Source of the DNA: Stenotrophomonas maltophilia
Lineage (GTDB): Bacteria; Pseudomonadota; Gammaproteobacteria; Xanthomonadales; Xanthomonadaceae
Reading direction: 5' to 3'
Assembly: GCF_900186865.1 (NCBI RefSeq)
Contig: NZ_LT906480.1
Location: forward strand, 2,994,001-3,058,000
Length of the DNA stretch: 64,000 bases
The translations under genes were made by a program, and so were the position numbers. Below the pieces are notes generated by a model, which was not told the origin of the DNA, made no database searches, and saw only the letters and a list, made by a program, of their open reading frames with translations. Numbering within the stretch: the stretch's first letter is position 1; each line of letters opens with the position of its first letter. This document shows positions 25,674 through 35,944 of this stretch, in pieces.

Positions 25674-28400
25674 TCAGCGGAACCGGTAGTCCAGCTGCAC
25701 CCAGTACTGGCGGCCATACGGGTCGTAGTTGCCGACCGGGTAGAACGGCCAGCCGCCACCGTTCTTGTCCGCTGGCGGGCGGCTGTCACGCAGGTTGTTG
25801 ACGATCACACCCACCGACAGGTTCTCGCCGAACTGGCGGAACACGCTGGCGTTGTACGTCATGTACGGCGCGATGCGGCCACTGCCGTCGGTCTTCGGCA
25901 GCGAGCCGAAGCGGTTGCCGTACAGCGTGGTGGTCCAGTCACCCTGGTTCCAGGTGATGCTGCCGTTGGCCTTGCTGCGCCACTGGTAGTCGTCCAGCGA
26001 ATTGCGGATGTCACGCTCCGGATCATCGGAGAACTGCCGGTATTTGTGTTCCAGCACCACGGTATAGGCCAGGCGCGTGGTGAAGCGGCCGTAGCGGCCG
26101 GCATCGAAACGCCAGTTGCCCTTCAGGTCCAGCCCGCGAACCGATTCGGAGGCCGCGTTGATCGGATTGATCAGCACGCGGGTCACCTGGTCCGGCTGCA
26201 CGGTTGCATTGGACGGGTTGCGGATCACCCGCGACAGCGCGTCCTGGCACAGCGGCGAACCGATATCGCGCGCTTCGCCACCCAGCGTCCGGCCCAGGCG
26301 GCAATCGGCCTCATCACGCAGGATGCGGCTGGTATCGAGGCTGGTCACCTCGTTGTCGATGCGGATGTCGTAGTAGTCGGCGCTGAAATCCAGGCCGGAC
26401 AGCGGCGACCAGACCACGCCGAAGCCATACGACTTGGCAGATTCCGGCTGCAGCTGTGCATTGGCGCGGTTGCTGTAATCGATCGACAGGCCGTTGTAGT
26501 CGCAGTTGTCGTACGACTGGCCCGCCGTGCGGCAGCGCCAGTAATCGGTCATGCCCGGGTTGTAGCCGCGGGTTTCGGTGGCGAACACGTAGTTCATGTC
26601 CGGCGCCCGGAAACTGGTCGCCGCCGTACCACGGATCAGCAGGCTCTCGATCGGGCGGAACTCGACGCCGAAGCTCCAGGTCGCCTTGCCGATGTGCTCG
26701 CCACCCGCACGGTACTGATCGTAACGGCCGGCCAACGTGGTCGTCAGCGACTGCAGCAGCGGCAACTGCAGCTCCACACCTGCGGCGTAGCGGTCACGCT
26801 CGCCACCGGCACCGACGCCTGCACTGGTGTTCCAGAACTCGCCACTGCCCAGGCGTGGGTCCGGTCGGTTGCGATAGCCCTGGCTGCCGGCCTCAACCAC
26901 TGCTGCCAACGCCGCATCGCCGCCAGGCAATGCGAACAGGCGGCCGTTGACGCTGGCGCTGAAGGTCTGCAGCCATGCCGCATTGCGGCTTTCCTGGTAG
27001 TCGGACAGGCCCTCGTATTCGTTCGGGGTCAACGGTTTGAACAGGCGTGCCGGGTCGGGCGCATAGACCTCCACGCCATTGCGTACGCCCAGCTTCGGGC
27101 CGAGCAGGTATTCGTTGATGTCGGCCAGCAGCACCGGGCGGCGGGTGCGGTTCTCGTAACGCGAGCGGCTGTAGACCGCCTCATAGTCCCAGCCACTGTC
27201 GCCGATCTGGCCACGTGCGCCGACATTGAACGACCACGAGTTTTCCAGGAAGCGGTTGGCATTGCGCGGCAGGCCACCGATTTCCTCCGGCGCGAACCGG
27301 CGGTACCAGCTTTCCAGGTTGCCGGTGGTCTGGTTGTAGAAGTAGTTGCGGGCCGAGGTCCAGGTCGGTGCACGCGTGTTGTTGTAGATCCGCGCGCTGC
27401 CCACGGCCAGATCGGCGAACAGGTCGGTGGTCTCGTTGACGTGGAAGGTCAGCAGGCCATAGCCATTGAGGTTGCGCTTCTGGGTCTGCACGGTCCAGTA
27501 GCTGGCCGCTGCCTCGTTGCTGCCGCAGTACCAGCCCTGGCGCGGGTTGAAGGCGCGGAACACGCTGCCGCCATAGATGTCAGACGCCCCGTCGCAGCCG
27601 TTGACGCCCGGATCGATGTTGCGGCCGGTGGCAGCATTGCGGCGATAGGCGATCGCGGTCGCCTGCGGCGCCTTGCCGGCCGGGTCATCATCGAGCGAGT
27701 CCATGAAGTCGCGCTGGCGCGCGTGGATCGCCTTGCGTACATCGAACTCGAAGCCGAACAGCGCGTCCCAGCGCTCGCCGGAACTGCCACCAACCACCTG
27801 CGCGCGCTGGTTGTCACCACCGCCCTGCTGGGTGCCGCCGGCCCGCACGTTCACGTCCACGCCCTCAAAGCGGTCCTTGAGGATGATGTTGACCACGCCG
27901 GCGATGGCGTCGGAGCCATACACCGCCGACGCACCGGCCGCCAAGACCTCGATGCGCTCGATCAGCGCACTGGGAATGTTGGCCAGGTTGACCACGTTCA
28001 CCGAGCCCTCGTAGGCCAGCGGGTAGTCGGCCTGGCGGCGGCCGTTGATCAGCACCAGCGTGCGGTTGGGGCCAAGGCCACGCAGGTTGATGGTGTTGGC
28101 CGCCGGAGTGAAGGTGTTGCCGAAGTCCTCACCCTGCACGTTGCCGGTGTTTTCAGTCAGGGCGCTCAGCGCGTCGAATGCGTTGCGGTAGCCCTGCGCG
28201 TCGATCTGCTCGCGGCTGATCACGGTCACCGGCGACGGCCCTTCGACACTGGCGCGCGGAATGCGCGAGCCGGTGACCTTCACTTCCTGCAATGAGGTGG
28301 GTGCGCTTTCCTGCGCGAAGGCCGGCGACGAGACCAGCATCAGGGACGACAGCGCGAGCACCAGCGGACGCGGGCGCAGCGCCTTGTGGGAGGCGGACAT
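25674..28400 (-). CDS. TonB-dependent outer membrane receptor
   Basis: 908 residues. Signal peptide (LVLALSSLMLVSSPAFA), plug domain beginning TSLQEVKVTGSRIPRASVEGPSPVTVISREQIDAQGYRNAFDAL with NLRGLGPNRTLVLINGRR and GSDAIAGVVNIILK, then a long barrel ending YWVQLDYRFR with the required terminal aromatic. Imports an unknown ligand using TonB energy. In Stenotrophomonas and Xanthomonas many such receptors take up plant or peptide-derived substrates rather than iron; no siderophore or sugar gene lies nearby to tell. Length and motifs are normal and the gene is monocistronic. Confidence 0.93.
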   Translation of the reverse strand: MSASHKALRPRPLVLALSSLMLVSSPAFAQESAPTSLQEVKVTGSRIPRASVEGPSPVTVISREQIDAQGYRNAFDALSALTENTGNVQGEDFGNTFTPAANTINLRGLGPNRTLVLINGRRQADYPLAYEGSVNVVNLANIPSALIERIEVLAAGASAVYGSDAIAGVVNIILKDRFEGVDVNVRAGGTQQGGGDNQRAQVVGGSSGERWDALFGFEFDVRKAIHARQRDFMDSLDDDPAGKAPQATAIAYRRNAATGRNIDPGVNGCDGASDIYGGSVFRAFNPRQGWYCGSNEAAASYWTVQTQKRNLNGYGLLTFHVNETTDLFADLAVGSARIYNNTRAPTWTSARNYFYNQTTGNLESWYRRFAPEEIGGLPRNANRFLENSWSFNVGARGQIGDSGWDYEAVYSRSRYENRTRRPVLLADINEYLLGPKLGVRNGVEVYAPDPARLFKPLTPNEYEGLSDYQESRNAAWLQTFSASVNGRLFALPGGDAALAAVVEAGSQGYRNRPDPRLGSGEFWNTSAGVGAGGERDRYAAGVELQLPLLQSLTTTLAGRYDQYRAGGEHIGKATWSFGVEFRPIESLLIRGTAATSFRAPDMNYVFATETRGYNPGMTDYWRCRTAGQSYDNCDYNGLSIDYSNRANAQLQPESAKSYGFGVVWSPLSGLDFSADYYDIRIDNEVTSLDTSRILRDEADCRLGRTLGGEARDIGSPLCQDALSRVIRNPSNATVQPDQVTRVLINPINAASESVRGLDLKGNWRFDAGRYGRFTTRLAYTVVLEHKYRQFSDDPERDIRNSLDDYQWRSKANGSITWNQGDWTTTLYGNRFGSLPKTDGSGRIAPYMTYNASVFRQFGENLSVGVIVNNLRDSRPPADKNGGGWPFYPVGNYDPYGRQYWVQLDYRFR

Positions 28401-28617
28401 GGGCTTCCTGGGGGAGTTGGACGGGTGGTATGGGACCGGAGGCCTGCGCGGCGCATAACGATCCCGTAACGAAAGTGTCCTGAATGGATGGTTTCAACGG
28501 AAATGACCAGCCCTGATGGACTTATGCCTGAACCGAATCAGGCTCCGCCCGGTGGTCGTCGCGTTTTTGCAATCTTTTGAATGGTCTGGCGAAGCGGACA
28601 TTGCCATCGTTCCGGGG

Positions 28618-29217
28618 ATGATGACCCCGTACCCCGCATCCCTCCTCCCCCCGCTGCGCCCTGTGTCGCGCCGCCATCTGCTGCAGCTGCAGGTGGCACC
28701 GGTCACCCTGCGCCCGTTCCAGCGGGCCGATCTGCCGGCCTGGCGCCTGTTCGACGACCGACGCCGGCGCGGTCGGCATCTTCACCCTGGCATCGACGAA
28801 GAAGCACGCTTCCTCGCCCACATGCACCGCTCGCGCCTTGAGCAGGACAACGACCAGTTGATGCTGGGCGTTTTTGATGACCAGCACGGCACCGTGCTGG
28901 ACCAGTTGCACGTCCGCCTGCATTCGCTGCACTCGCGCTGCGCCGAGCTGCTGTCGCTGCAGCATTGGCATGCGCACACCGATGCGATGCTGCAGGCCCT
29001 GTGCCCGTTCCTGTTCGAGGATGTCGGCCTGCACCGGCTGTTCGTGATGCTGCCGCCGGACTGCAGCGCCCCCTTTACCCACGCGCTTCGCACCCGTGGC
29101 TTCGAGCAGGAAGGCGTGCTGCGCGACCAGCACCTTGGGCTGGATGGCTGGCAGGATCGCCAGCTGCTGGCGCTGACCGCACCAATCTGGCGCAGCCACC
29201 ACCAGGCGGGGAATTAG
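28618..29217 (+). CDS. GNAT-like acetyltransferase
   Basis: 199 residues from ATG 28618 (ATG 28621 also possible; the longer frame from 28516 is less likely). VTLRPFQRADLPAWRLFDD at the start, then FEDVGLHRLFVMLPPDCSAPFTHALRTRGFEQEGVLRDQHLGLDGWQDRQLLALT follow the RimJ/RimL type of N-acetyltransferases, where the last part binds acetyl-CoA. The central V-x-x-G-x-G/A loop is not typical, so activity is uncertain. Its stop overlaps the convergent Cdh stop by four bases. Confidence 0.72.
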   Translation: MMTPYPASLLPPLRPVSRRHLLQLQVAPVTLRPFQRADLPAWRLFDDRRRRGRHLHPGIDEEARFLAHMHRSRLEQDNDQLMLGVFDDQHGTVLDQLHVRLHSLHSRCAELLSLQHWHAHTDAMLQALCPFLFEDVGLHRLFVMLPPDCSAPFTHALRTRGFEQEGVLRDQHLGLDGWQDRQLLALTAPIWRSHHQAGN

Positions 29218-29990
29218 CGCACCCGCTCCAGCGCGTCGCCTGCACCGGTCAGGATCGCGCAGGCGTGGTCCTGCAGCTCTTCGCCGCTGGCCTCGTTGCC
29301 GCTACCCGCGTCGACGCGGGTGGCGAGCAGGATGAAACCCGGGCCAGCCTGCACGTTGTCCCGGCCAGCCACCACCAGGCTCCATTGGCCGACATCGCCC
29401 ACGCCGCTCAGGTCATAGGCGAGCAGGTTGAGCGGATTGGCAGTCAACTCCGCACCCGGCAGCAGCCGGGCCTGGTACTGATGGCCGCGCAGCAGCACCG
29501 GCAGTGGCGCCCACCGGGTGCCCAGGGCACCGGCATGTGCATCCAGGGCCTGTAGCACATCGGCGCGCAGGCAGTCGACATGGATATGCAGCTGGTGCTG
29601 CGAGCGGCCATGCGGTGAATTCAGCGCCAGGCTGGCGACGTTGCGCGGCAGCGGTTGGCCCAGGGCCTGCTCGGTATGGCTGCGGGCCTGCCAGGCTGCG
29701 GCAAAGTAATTCGGCGCACCGCGCTGGTACAGGCTGCGGCTCTCGATACCGCTCACCTTGTCCAGCGGCATCAGCAGGAACTGGTAGTCGCCGTGCGCAT
29801 CCTTGACCAGCACATCGCGGCGGTCTGCGGCTGTCTCCACGTGCAGGCAGTCGCCGCGTGGACCTTCGGGGCCCCGGCAGTCACGTTCGATCAATCGCCA
29901 CAATGCATCGGAATGGGCCGGCGGCGGCGGCGCACTGGCACAGGCGGACAACAGCAGCAGGGACGACAGCAGGAAGGGGCGCAGGGACAC
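29214..29990 (-). CDS. cdh: CDP-diacylglycerol diphosphatase
   Basis: 258 residues, usual length. Hydrolyses CDP-diacylglycerol to phosphatidate and CMP at the membrane. N-terminus MSLRPFLLSSLLLLSACASA has a lipobox. Family marks: LVKDAHGDYQFLLMPLDKVSGIESRSLYQRGAPNYFAAAWQAR and the HIT-like catalytic triplet in SQHQLHIHVDCL. No nearby phospholipid gene. Recognition is based on recalled Cdh sequences and is firm. Confidence 0.9.
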   Translation of the reverse strand: MSLRPFLLSSLLLLSACASAPPPPAHSDALWRLIERDCRGPEGPRGDCLHVETAADRRDVLVKDAHGDYQFLLMPLDKVSGIESRSLYQRGAPNYFAAAWQARSHTEQALGQPLPRNVASLALNSPHGRSQHQLHIHVDCLRADVLQALDAHAGALGTRWAPLPVLLRGHQYQARLLPGAELTANPLNLLAYDLSGVGDVGQWSLVVAGRDNVQAGPGFILLATRVDAGSGNEASGEELQDHACAILTGAGDALERVR

Positions 29991-30058
29991 GGCAACGACT
30001 CACGGAGCAGGCACGGCAGACAGCGCCGCGCTGCATTCTAGCCAGTGCGAAGCTGCAA

Positions 30059-30691
30059 TCAGTAGGTGCCGAACGGCACTTCAACCACGATCGGGGCGGC
30101 ACCCTCGCCGGCCTGCAGGCTGTAGCGGTCCAGCGCCCCATCGTCATCGGCGTGCGGCTGGCGCTGGAAATGCAGCGGGTAGCGGGTGTCCCCCAGGCGC
30201 ACGGCGCTGCCGTCGGCCTCCAGCGCGGCACCTTCCGGAATCAGCAGCCCGCCCAGGTCACTGTAGGCGCCAGGCACATCGGCGAAGCTGTAGTCGGCCA
30301 GCTCGTCCACCCGCTGCATCGCATAGACGTGCGGCACATAGGGACGTGCGGGGCTGCGGCCATTGCTCAGGTCGGTCACCCAGGCCTGCGGCAGGTGGTA
30401 CTGCTCGCGCAGCGCGGCCACGCCCAGCGAGGGGCTGGCCACCTGCAGGCAGCACACCGTGCGCTTGCCTTCGCGGTCAAGAATGGCGAAACGGTCACCG
30501 CGGGTGGCCGCCTGCGGCAGCATGGCGAAGGCCAGGTTACGCTGGGCCGGCGCGTAGCCGGATTCGGTCTGCAGGTTGCGCCAGGCACCGAATACCGGGG
30601 TTTCGACCGGCGCGGGTTCCGGATCGGCAGCGGCAGCGGAGGCGGAGGCGGCAAACGCCATGCCCAGCAACGACAACACCAGCGCCGTCAT
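30059..30691 (-). CDS. exported protein of unknown function
   Basis: 210 residues starting MTALVLSLLGMAFAASASAAA, a clear signal peptide; AGGA lies at the right distance before ATG 30691. The mature protein has two adjacent Cys (TVCCLQVASPSLG) and a charged, mainly beta-looking body ending VVEVPFGTY. No family recognised. Probably periplasmic. Its promoter shares the 200-bp gap with the divergent inhibitor gene. Confidence 0.75.
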   Translation of the reverse strand: MTALVLSLLGMAFAASASAAAADPEPAPVETPVFGAWRNLQTESGYAPAQRNLAFAMLPQAATRGDRFAILDREGKRTVCCLQVASPSLGVAALREQYHLPQAWVTDLSNGRSPARPYVPHVYAMQRVDELADYSFADVPGAYSDLGGLLIPEGAALEADGSAVRLGDTRYPLHFQRQPHADDDGALDRYSLQAGEGAAPIVVEVPFGTY

Positions 30692-30898
30692 CGTCTTGTC
30701 CTTGCCGCGGAAACTGCCTGCCGTCATACCGTATCCAACACCTGCGCCGGAAAGGCCCGGCCTGCCCGCTGGCGTACTGCCAGCCATTGCTCCCACTATG
30801 CAATGACCACGCTGTGCCGGCAATGACCGGGGCGCTGACGCCTTTCGCACGCTCGGTGCTATCCTTCCCGCCATCTTCCCCTGCGCAGGAGCGCTCGC

Positions 30899-31195
30899 AT
30901 GTCTGCATTCCGTCTGTCCCTGTTGCTGCCGGCCTCTGCCCTGCTGCTGTCGGCCTGCGTCAGCACCCCTGGCCCGGAAGTCAAAGGCAGCGGCCGCTGC
31001 GACGCCAGCCAGCTGGGCTGGGCGATCGGCCAGCCGGCCAATGAGCCCAACATCCGCCGCCTGTCCCGCGAGAGTGGTGCCGGCCTGGTCAACCCGATCG
31101 GCCCCAGCACCATCACCACCAAGGACATCCGCCAGGACCGCCTGCGCGTGTTCGTGGACAAGGACAACATCATCACGTCCACGCGCTGCGAGTAA
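30899..31195 (+). CDS. I78-family peptidase inhibitor lipoprotein
   Basis: 98 residues. MSAFRLSLLLPASALLLSACVS is a lipoprotein signal. The mature part has the I78 inhibitor pattern: CDASQLGWAIGQPANEPNIRRLSRESGAGLVNPIGPSTITTKDIRQDRLRVFVDKDNIITSTRCE, with two Cys framing the domain and the T-x-D-x-R-x-DRL segment before the reactive region. Members inhibit serine proteases such as elastase or subtilisin. It probably protects the cell envelope from the secreted proteases of this organism. Confidence 0.85.
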   Translation: MSAFRLSLLLPASALLLSACVSTPGPEVKGSGRCDASQLGWAIGQPANEPNIRRLSRESGAGLVNPIGPSTITTKDIRQDRLRVFVDKDNIITSTRCE

Positions 31196-31212
31196 GCGCC
31201 GCCACCGCTTTT

Positions 31213-31286
31213 GTAGGGTCGAGCCATGCTCGACTGGCTTTTCGCGCCGCCCATCCGAAGACCCGTCGAGCATCGCTCGACGCTAC
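31213..31286. repeat. inverted pair of SMAG elements (GTCGAGC type)
   Basis: GTAGG-GTCGAGC-CAT-GCTCGAC at 31213-31235 and an inverted copy ending in GCTAC at 31264-31286 fill the gap between convergent genes. Likely transcript end or processing site. Confidence 0.85.
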
Positions 31287-31289
31287 AAT

Positions 31290-32174
31290 TCAGGGTTCGG
31301 TATAGCCGGCACAGTCCGGCAGTGCCTGGTCCGGGTGGAACATCCCCGCCCCGAAGCGGAACAGCCGGGTGTAGGTACACGCCGGGTCCTGTTCGATGCG
31401 CAGATCCTGCTTCTTCAGCGGCCCCCTGGCCAGCGAATCCTCGAAGCGCGAAACACCGGCCGGGTACCGGGTCGCCACGGTCTGGTAGCGCAGCACTGGC
31501 ATGCCCTCGGCAACCGTATCCAGCGCCAGCTTCGCCGAGAACCCGTATTCGTCGTGGCAGGCACCGGCGCGCTGCTTGATGTCCTGCTCGCTGAAACAGG
31601 CGCGGATCATCGCATTGCCCAGCCATGGCACGGTCAGCACGTCGTCGTCCACCTGGATGTCGTCCTGCAGGTGACGCACGCGTGCCAGCTGCAGCGTGGA
31701 CGCGTCGGCACCTCCACCGGAGTACATGGTGCTGAACTTGACGATGCCACCCACCAGCACATTCTGGCGGGCGCGCTGCTGCGGGTCGGTCACCGGTTCA
31801 TCGCTGCCCACGCCAGGGGCCAGCCGCACGATCCATGGCCACAGCGACAGCTCGCTTTCCTGCGGCACGTCGATGCTGACGTGGTAGCTGTGCGGCTTGC
31901 CCTGGCCCGGTGCCTTCTCAAGCACTTCCAGCACGGTCGGCCGGTTACCCTCCTCGGCAACCGGCTGCACGCGTACGCACCAGTTGCCGTCCCGCGTGCA
32001 GTCATAAAGCCCCGACGGTCCAGTCTCACTCGCGATCAGTACCTGTCCCAGCGGCTCCATCACGTTGCCGGCGGCATCGCGCTGCTGCGGCAGGATCGCG
32101 CTTTGGGCCAGCGCCAGCAGCGGGGTCGCCAGCAATGCAGTGCACAGGGTGGCGCGGACGGCGGCGGTGGGCAT
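31290..32174 (-). CDS. exported protein of unknown function
   Basis: 294 residues starting MPTAAVRATLCTALLATPLLALAQ, a signal peptide; AGGAG lies seven bases before ATG 32174. Several conserved-looking Cys: LYDCTRDGNWCVRVQ, RACFSEQD, GACHDEYGF, ACTYTR and LPDCAGY, suggesting disulfides in the periplasm. No family recognised. Stands between SMAG repeats downstream of the lactate operon; a link to lactate is not supported. Confidence 0.75.
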   Translation of the reverse strand: MPTAAVRATLCTALLATPLLALAQSAILPQQRDAAGNVMEPLGQVLIASETGPSGLYDCTRDGNWCVRVQPVAEEGNRPTVLEVLEKAPGQGKPHSYHVSIDVPQESELSLWPWIVRLAPGVGSDEPVTDPQQRARQNVLVGGIVKFSTMYSGGGADASTLQLARVRHLQDDIQVDDDVLTVPWLGNAMIRACFSEQDIKQRAGACHDEYGFSAKLALDTVAEGMPVLRYQTVATRYPAGVSRFEDSLARGPLKKQDLRIEQDPACTYTRLFRFGAGMFHPDQALPDCAGYTEP

Positions 32175-32285
32175 GGATGGCTCCTGCGGATGGGCTTCCG
32201 ATGGTAACCGTTGCCCGGGCGGCGTCGAGCCATGCTCGTCTGCTGTCTGTCGGCAGGAGCAGCCGAGCATAGGGGCGGCTCTACA

Positions 32286-33986
32286 TCATCCGCAATCGCA
32301 GCCACCCCAGCCCTTGGCCTTCGAGGTCTGGCCGATACCGGGATTGAACGTGTTGCTCGGGTCCAGCTGCCTGTAGAACCCGGCCAGCGCCGGCTTGGCC
32401 GGGTACAGGTGACCGACATTGTGCTCGGCCGGGTACTCGGCACCGCGCTGGTCCAGCAGCGCCCACATCGCGTGCTCGATCGCCATCGGGTCTTCACCCT
32501 TGCGCGCGATGTAGTCCTGGTGGAACACGTGGCACAGGAAGTGCCCGTAATACAGCTTGTGCAGCAGGCGGCCGTCGACATCGGCCGGCAACTGCTCGAA
32601 CCAGTCGGCATCATCTCGGCGCAGGGCAATGTCCAGCGCCACGATGTCCTGCACCTGCCCGCGATGCACTTCGCGGTAGCGCACCGCGGCACCGGCCACG
32701 GCGAAGCGATGCAGGAACGCCTTGCGCCCCTCCTCGGCCGTGCAGTGGAAAAAGCCGCCTTCGTGCCCGGCGAAGAAGCCGCGCAACCAGGCCTCGGTTT
32801 CTGCTGCGTCCTGCGCGGAGACCTTCAGCAACAGGTGATGCTCGTAGCGCTGGCGGAACTCGCCCATGCGCTTGGGCAGGTGCGAGGGCAGCAGGCCGGT
32901 CAGAACCTGCATCACCCGGTCAGTCACCCCACGCAGGCCCAGCCGTTCGAACCAGCCGTCGACGCGGCTCTTCAATGCGAACGCGGCCGGTACACGTGCG
33001 GTGCCGAGGCGGTCGATCAGCAGGAAGCTGTCCTTGCCGTAGCGCTCGCCGATGTCATAGGCATCGCGGTGGATGTACTCACCGGCAATCGGCAGGCGCT
33101 CGAAGCCGGTCAGCAGCTGGCGACGGATCGCCGTGAGGCTGTCGGTGCGGTTGCTGCCGATGTAGAAGACTTCGGCGGTCTCCTTTTCGAAGGTATCCAG
33201 GCGCACCGCGAACACCGCCAGCTTGCCGGCCGAACCGGCAGCCTCGTAGTGGCGGCTGGGATCAGCATTGAAGCGCGCCGGGGTATCGGCGTCGACCTTG
33301 CGCACTTCGTCTGCGTAGCGCGGATCGGAGGCTGCGCGGCCGTCGCCGTCCCCCACATCCGACGCACTGTAGTCGCCGGCCTGCAGGCGCTGCAGGATCT
33401 GCTCGGGCGTATCGCCCAGCGCGATGCCGAGATGGTTGACCAGCTGTAGTTGGCCCTGCGCATCGACCCGCGCGTACAGCGCCAGCTCGGTGTAGGCCGG
33501 GCCACGGCGCACCAGCGCGCCGCCGGAGTTGTTGCAGATGCCGCCCAGCACCGAGGCGCCGATGCAGGACGAGCCGATCACCGAATGCGGTTCACGGCCC
33601 AGCGGTGCCAGCGTCTGCTCCAGGCGGTCGAGCGTGGCACCGGGCAGGCACAGCACCTGGCGGCCTTCGTTCAACAGCTGGATGCCGGTCAGGCGCAGCG
33701 TGCTGACCAGCACGATCGGCCGGCCGTAGTCATCGCCGTCCGGGGTCGAGCCACCGGTCAGCCCGGTATTGGCCGCCTGCAGGATGATCGCCGCCCCGCC
33801 CTGCACCGCTGCCTGCAGCACGTGCCACAGTTCCAGCAAGGTACCCGGACGCACCACCGCCAGTACCGGGCCATCGCCGAAGCGGTAGCCGCGACGGAAG
33901 CGGCGGGTAGCCTTGTCACCGGTCAGTACATGGCGGCTGCCGACCGCGTCGCGCAACTGTGCCAGCACGGCATCGTGGCCACTCAT
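32286..33986 (-). CDS. dld: quinone-dependent D-lactate dehydrogenase
   Basis: 566 residues, same length as E. coli Dld. Oxidises D-lactate to pyruvate and passes electrons to quinone at the inner membrane. The FAD-binding part shows [40 protein letters not shown] and [24 protein letters not shown]; the C-terminal part has [26 protein letters not shown] and [21 protein letters not shown], all Dld landmarks. Last gene of the lactate operon; its ATG overlaps the lldD stop by four bases. Confidence 0.95.
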   Translation of the reverse strand: MSGHDAVLAQLRDAVGSRHVLTGDKATRRFRRGYRFGDGPVLAVVRPGTLLELWHVLQAAVQGGAAIILQAANTGLTGGSTPDGDDYGRPIVLVSTLRLTGIQLLNEGRQVLCLPGATLDRLEQTLAPLGREPHSVIGSSCIGASVLGGICNNSGGALVRRGPAYTELALYARVDAQGQLQLVNHLGIALGDTPEQILQRLQAGDYSASDVGDGDGRAASDPRYADEVRKVDADTPARFNADPSRHYEAAGSAGKLAVFAVRLDTFEKETAEVFYIGSNRTDSLTAIRRQLLTGFERLPIAGEYIHRDAYDIGERYGKDSFLLIDRLGTARVPAAFALKSRVDGWFERLGLRGVTDRVMQVLTGLLPSHLPKRMGEFRQRYEHHLLLKVSAQDAAETEAWLRGFFAGHEGGFFHCTAEEGRKAFLHRFAVAGAAVRYREVHRGQVQDIVALDIALRRDDADWFEQLPADVDGRLLHKLYYGHFLCHVFHQDYIARKGEDPMAIEHAMWALLDQRGAEYPAEHNVGHLYPAKPALAGFYRQLDPSNTFNPGIGQTSKAKGWGGCDCG

Positions 33987-35122
33987 GGCAGGCTGACCAG
34001 CGAATCGCGGCCGATGTCAGCGATGCGACGCGCACCGGTCAGTGTCATCGCCACGCGCATCTCCTTGGCGATAAGGTCCAGCAGGTTGGCCACGCCGGCC
34101 TCGCCCTGCGCGGCCAGCGCATAGACGAAGGCACGCCCCAGCAGCACGGTATCGGCACCGAGCGCCAGCATGCGCACCACGTCCAGGCCGGTACGGATGC
34201 CCGAATCGGCGAGAATCTTCAGATCGCCCTGTACCGCGTCGGCAATCGCCGGCAGTGCGCGCGCGGTGGACAGCACGCCGTCCAGCTGGCGGCCACCGTG
34301 GTTGGAGACCACGATGCCATCGGCACCGAACCTGACCGCATCACGCGCGTCATCCGGGTCAAGGATGCCCTTGATCACCATCGGGCCCTTCCAGAATTCG
34401 CGGATCCACTCCAGGTCCTTCCAGGAAATGGAGGGATCGAAGTTGCTGCCCAGCCAACCGATGTAATCCTCCAGCCCGGTCGGGTTGCCACGGTAGGTGG
34501 AGATGTTGCCCAGATCATGCGGGCGGCCGAACAGTCCCACGTCCCACGCCCAGTGCGGATGGGTGATGGCCTGGCCGATGCGGCGCAGCGAGGCATTCGG
34601 GCCGCTCATGCCGGAGTGTGCATCGCGGTAGCGCGCGCCCGGCACCGGCATGTCAACGGTGAACACCAGCGTGGTCACGCCAGCGGCCTGCGCCCGCTCC
34701 AGTGCGTTGCGCATGAAGCCACGGTCGCGCAGCACGTACAGCTGGAACCACATCGGCCGCTGGATGGCCGGTGCCACTTCCTCGATCGGGCACACCGATA
34801 CGGTCGACAGCGTGAACGGGATGCCGCGGCTGTCGGCCGCGCGCGCCGCCTGCACTTCACCGCGCCGGGCATACATGCCGGTCAGGCCGACCGGCGCCAG
34901 CGCCACCGGCATTGCCAGCGTTTCGCCGAACAGCTCGGTTTCCAGGCTCAGGTCGGACATGTTGCGCAGGATGCGCTGGCGCAGCGCGATGTCGGACAGG
35001 TCGGAAACGTTGCGCTTCAGCGTGTGCTCGGCATACGCGCCGCCATCGATGTAGTGGAACAGGAACGGCGGCAGCCGCCGTTCGGCAGCAGCACGGTAAT
35101 CGGTGGAGGCGGAGATGATCAT
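33983..35122 (-). CDS. lldD: FMN-dependent L-lactate dehydrogenase
   Basis: 379 residues from ATG 35122, where homologues begin ([30 protein letters not shown]). Oxidises L-lactate to pyruvate with FMN at the membrane. Signatures: [23 protein letters not shown], the catalytic His and substrate Arg in [12 protein letters not shown], and the phosphate-binding [30 protein letters not shown]. It starts four bases after lldR and overlaps dld, forming lldP-lldR-lldD-dld. Confidence 0.95.
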   Translation of the reverse strand: MIISASTDYRAAAERRLPPFLFHYIDGGAYAEHTLKRNVSDLSDIALRQRILRNMSDLSLETELFGETLAMPVALAPVGLTGMYARRGEVQAARAADSRGIPFTLSTVSVCPIEEVAPAIQRPMWFQLYVLRDRGFMRNALERAQAAGVTTLVFTVDMPVPGARYRDAHSGMSGPNASLRRIGQAITHPHWAWDVGLFGRPHDLGNISTYRGNPTGLEDYIGWLGSNFDPSISWKDLEWIREFWKGPMVIKGILDPDDARDAVRFGADGIVVSNHGGRQLDGVLSTARALPAIADAVQGDLKILADSGIRTGLDVVRMLALGADTVLLGRAFVYALAAQGEAGVANLLDLIAKEMRVAMTLTGARRIADIGRDSLVSLP

Positions 35123-35126
35123 GGGG

Positions 35127-35891
35127 TCAACCGTGTGGGGAAGGTAGACGCGAGGCCCGCGCACGCCGGGCTTCGTTGTCATCGAGCGTGCGCAGCGTGG
35201 TGTGCACGAACTCGAGGTGGGCATGCGCGGCGGCGCGCGCGCGTTCGGGGTCGCCGGCCAGCACCGCGTCCATCATCTCGCGGTGCTGGTCGGACAGCGG
35301 CGAAAAGGTCCTCGCCGAGGTGTAGAGCTTTTCGCGGCTCTGCGAGATGTTGGTCTGCAGCAGTTCGAACAAGCCGCGCATCACCTGCAGCAGCACCAGG
35401 TTGTGCGAGGCCTCGGCGATGGACAGGTGGAAGGCCGCGTCAGCCTCCGCTTCACCGGTGGGGTCGTCCTTGCCGTGCGCGTCCATCATGGTCTGGAAGG
35501 CCTGCGCGATGCGCGTGCGGTCCTCGTCGGTGGCACGCAGCGCCGCATGCCAGGCGGTGGCGCCTTCCAGCGCATGGCGGATCTCCAGCACGTCGAAGCG
35601 GTATTCCGGGTCGCCCTGGAACAGCGGCAGGTACGGCGCCAGCGGTTCATCCAGCGCCTGCCGCGCGCGCGCCGCAGGCTCGGCCACGTAGGTGCCGCCA
35701 CCGACCCGTGCGGTCAACAGACCCTGGCTGGCAAGCTGCGCGATGGCCTCGCGCAGCGCGGTGCGCGAGACCCCCAGCTGCACCGCCAGGGTGCGCTCGG
35801 CCGGCAGCCGGTCGCCCGGCCGCAGCTGTTGTTCCTGCACCAGGCCGCGCAGCTGCGCAGCCACCTTGTCCGAAATACGTTGCGTGCTCAT
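35127..35891 (-). CDS. lldR: GntR/FadR-family lactate-responsive regulator
   Basis: 254 residues from ATG 35891; the frame is open upstream but [59 protein letters not shown] is the complete FadR-type N-terminus. The C-terminal helical FCD domain includes the metal-binding Asp/His pattern ([29 protein letters not shown]). In E. coli the protein represses lldPRD, and L-lactate releases it. Two matching operators are present upstream of lldP. Lies between lldP and lldD, as in E. coli. Confidence 0.92.
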   Translation of the reverse strand: MSTQRISDKVAAQLRGLVQEQQLRPGDRLPAERTLAVQLGVSRTALREAIAQLASQGLLTARVGGGTYVAEPAARARQALDEPLAPYLPLFQGDPEYRFDVLEIRHALEGATAWHAALRATDEDRTRIAQAFQTMMDAHGKDDPTGEAEADAAFHLSIAEASHNLVLLQVMRGLFELLQTNISQSREKLYTSARTFSPLSDQHREMMDAVLAGDPERARAAAHAHLEFVHTTLRTLDDNEARRARASRLPSPHG

Positions 35892-35944
35892 GGCGCCATT
35901 GTGGCCCGAAGCGCGTAACAGGGGGTCAGGCCGCGCGGCATGGC

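Noticed and set aside
25578..28295. Open frame of about 900 codons opposite the TonB-dependent receptor gene
   Set aside because: Its translation is rich in Arg, Ala, His and Gln without any domain, as expected for the complement of a GC-rich gene. The receptor on the other strand has a signal peptide, plug and barrel.
32220..32284. Further SMAG element before the dld stop
   Set aside because: GCGTCGAGC-CAT-GCTCG is recognisable but the rest and the head are lost; too degenerate to list as a separate repeat.
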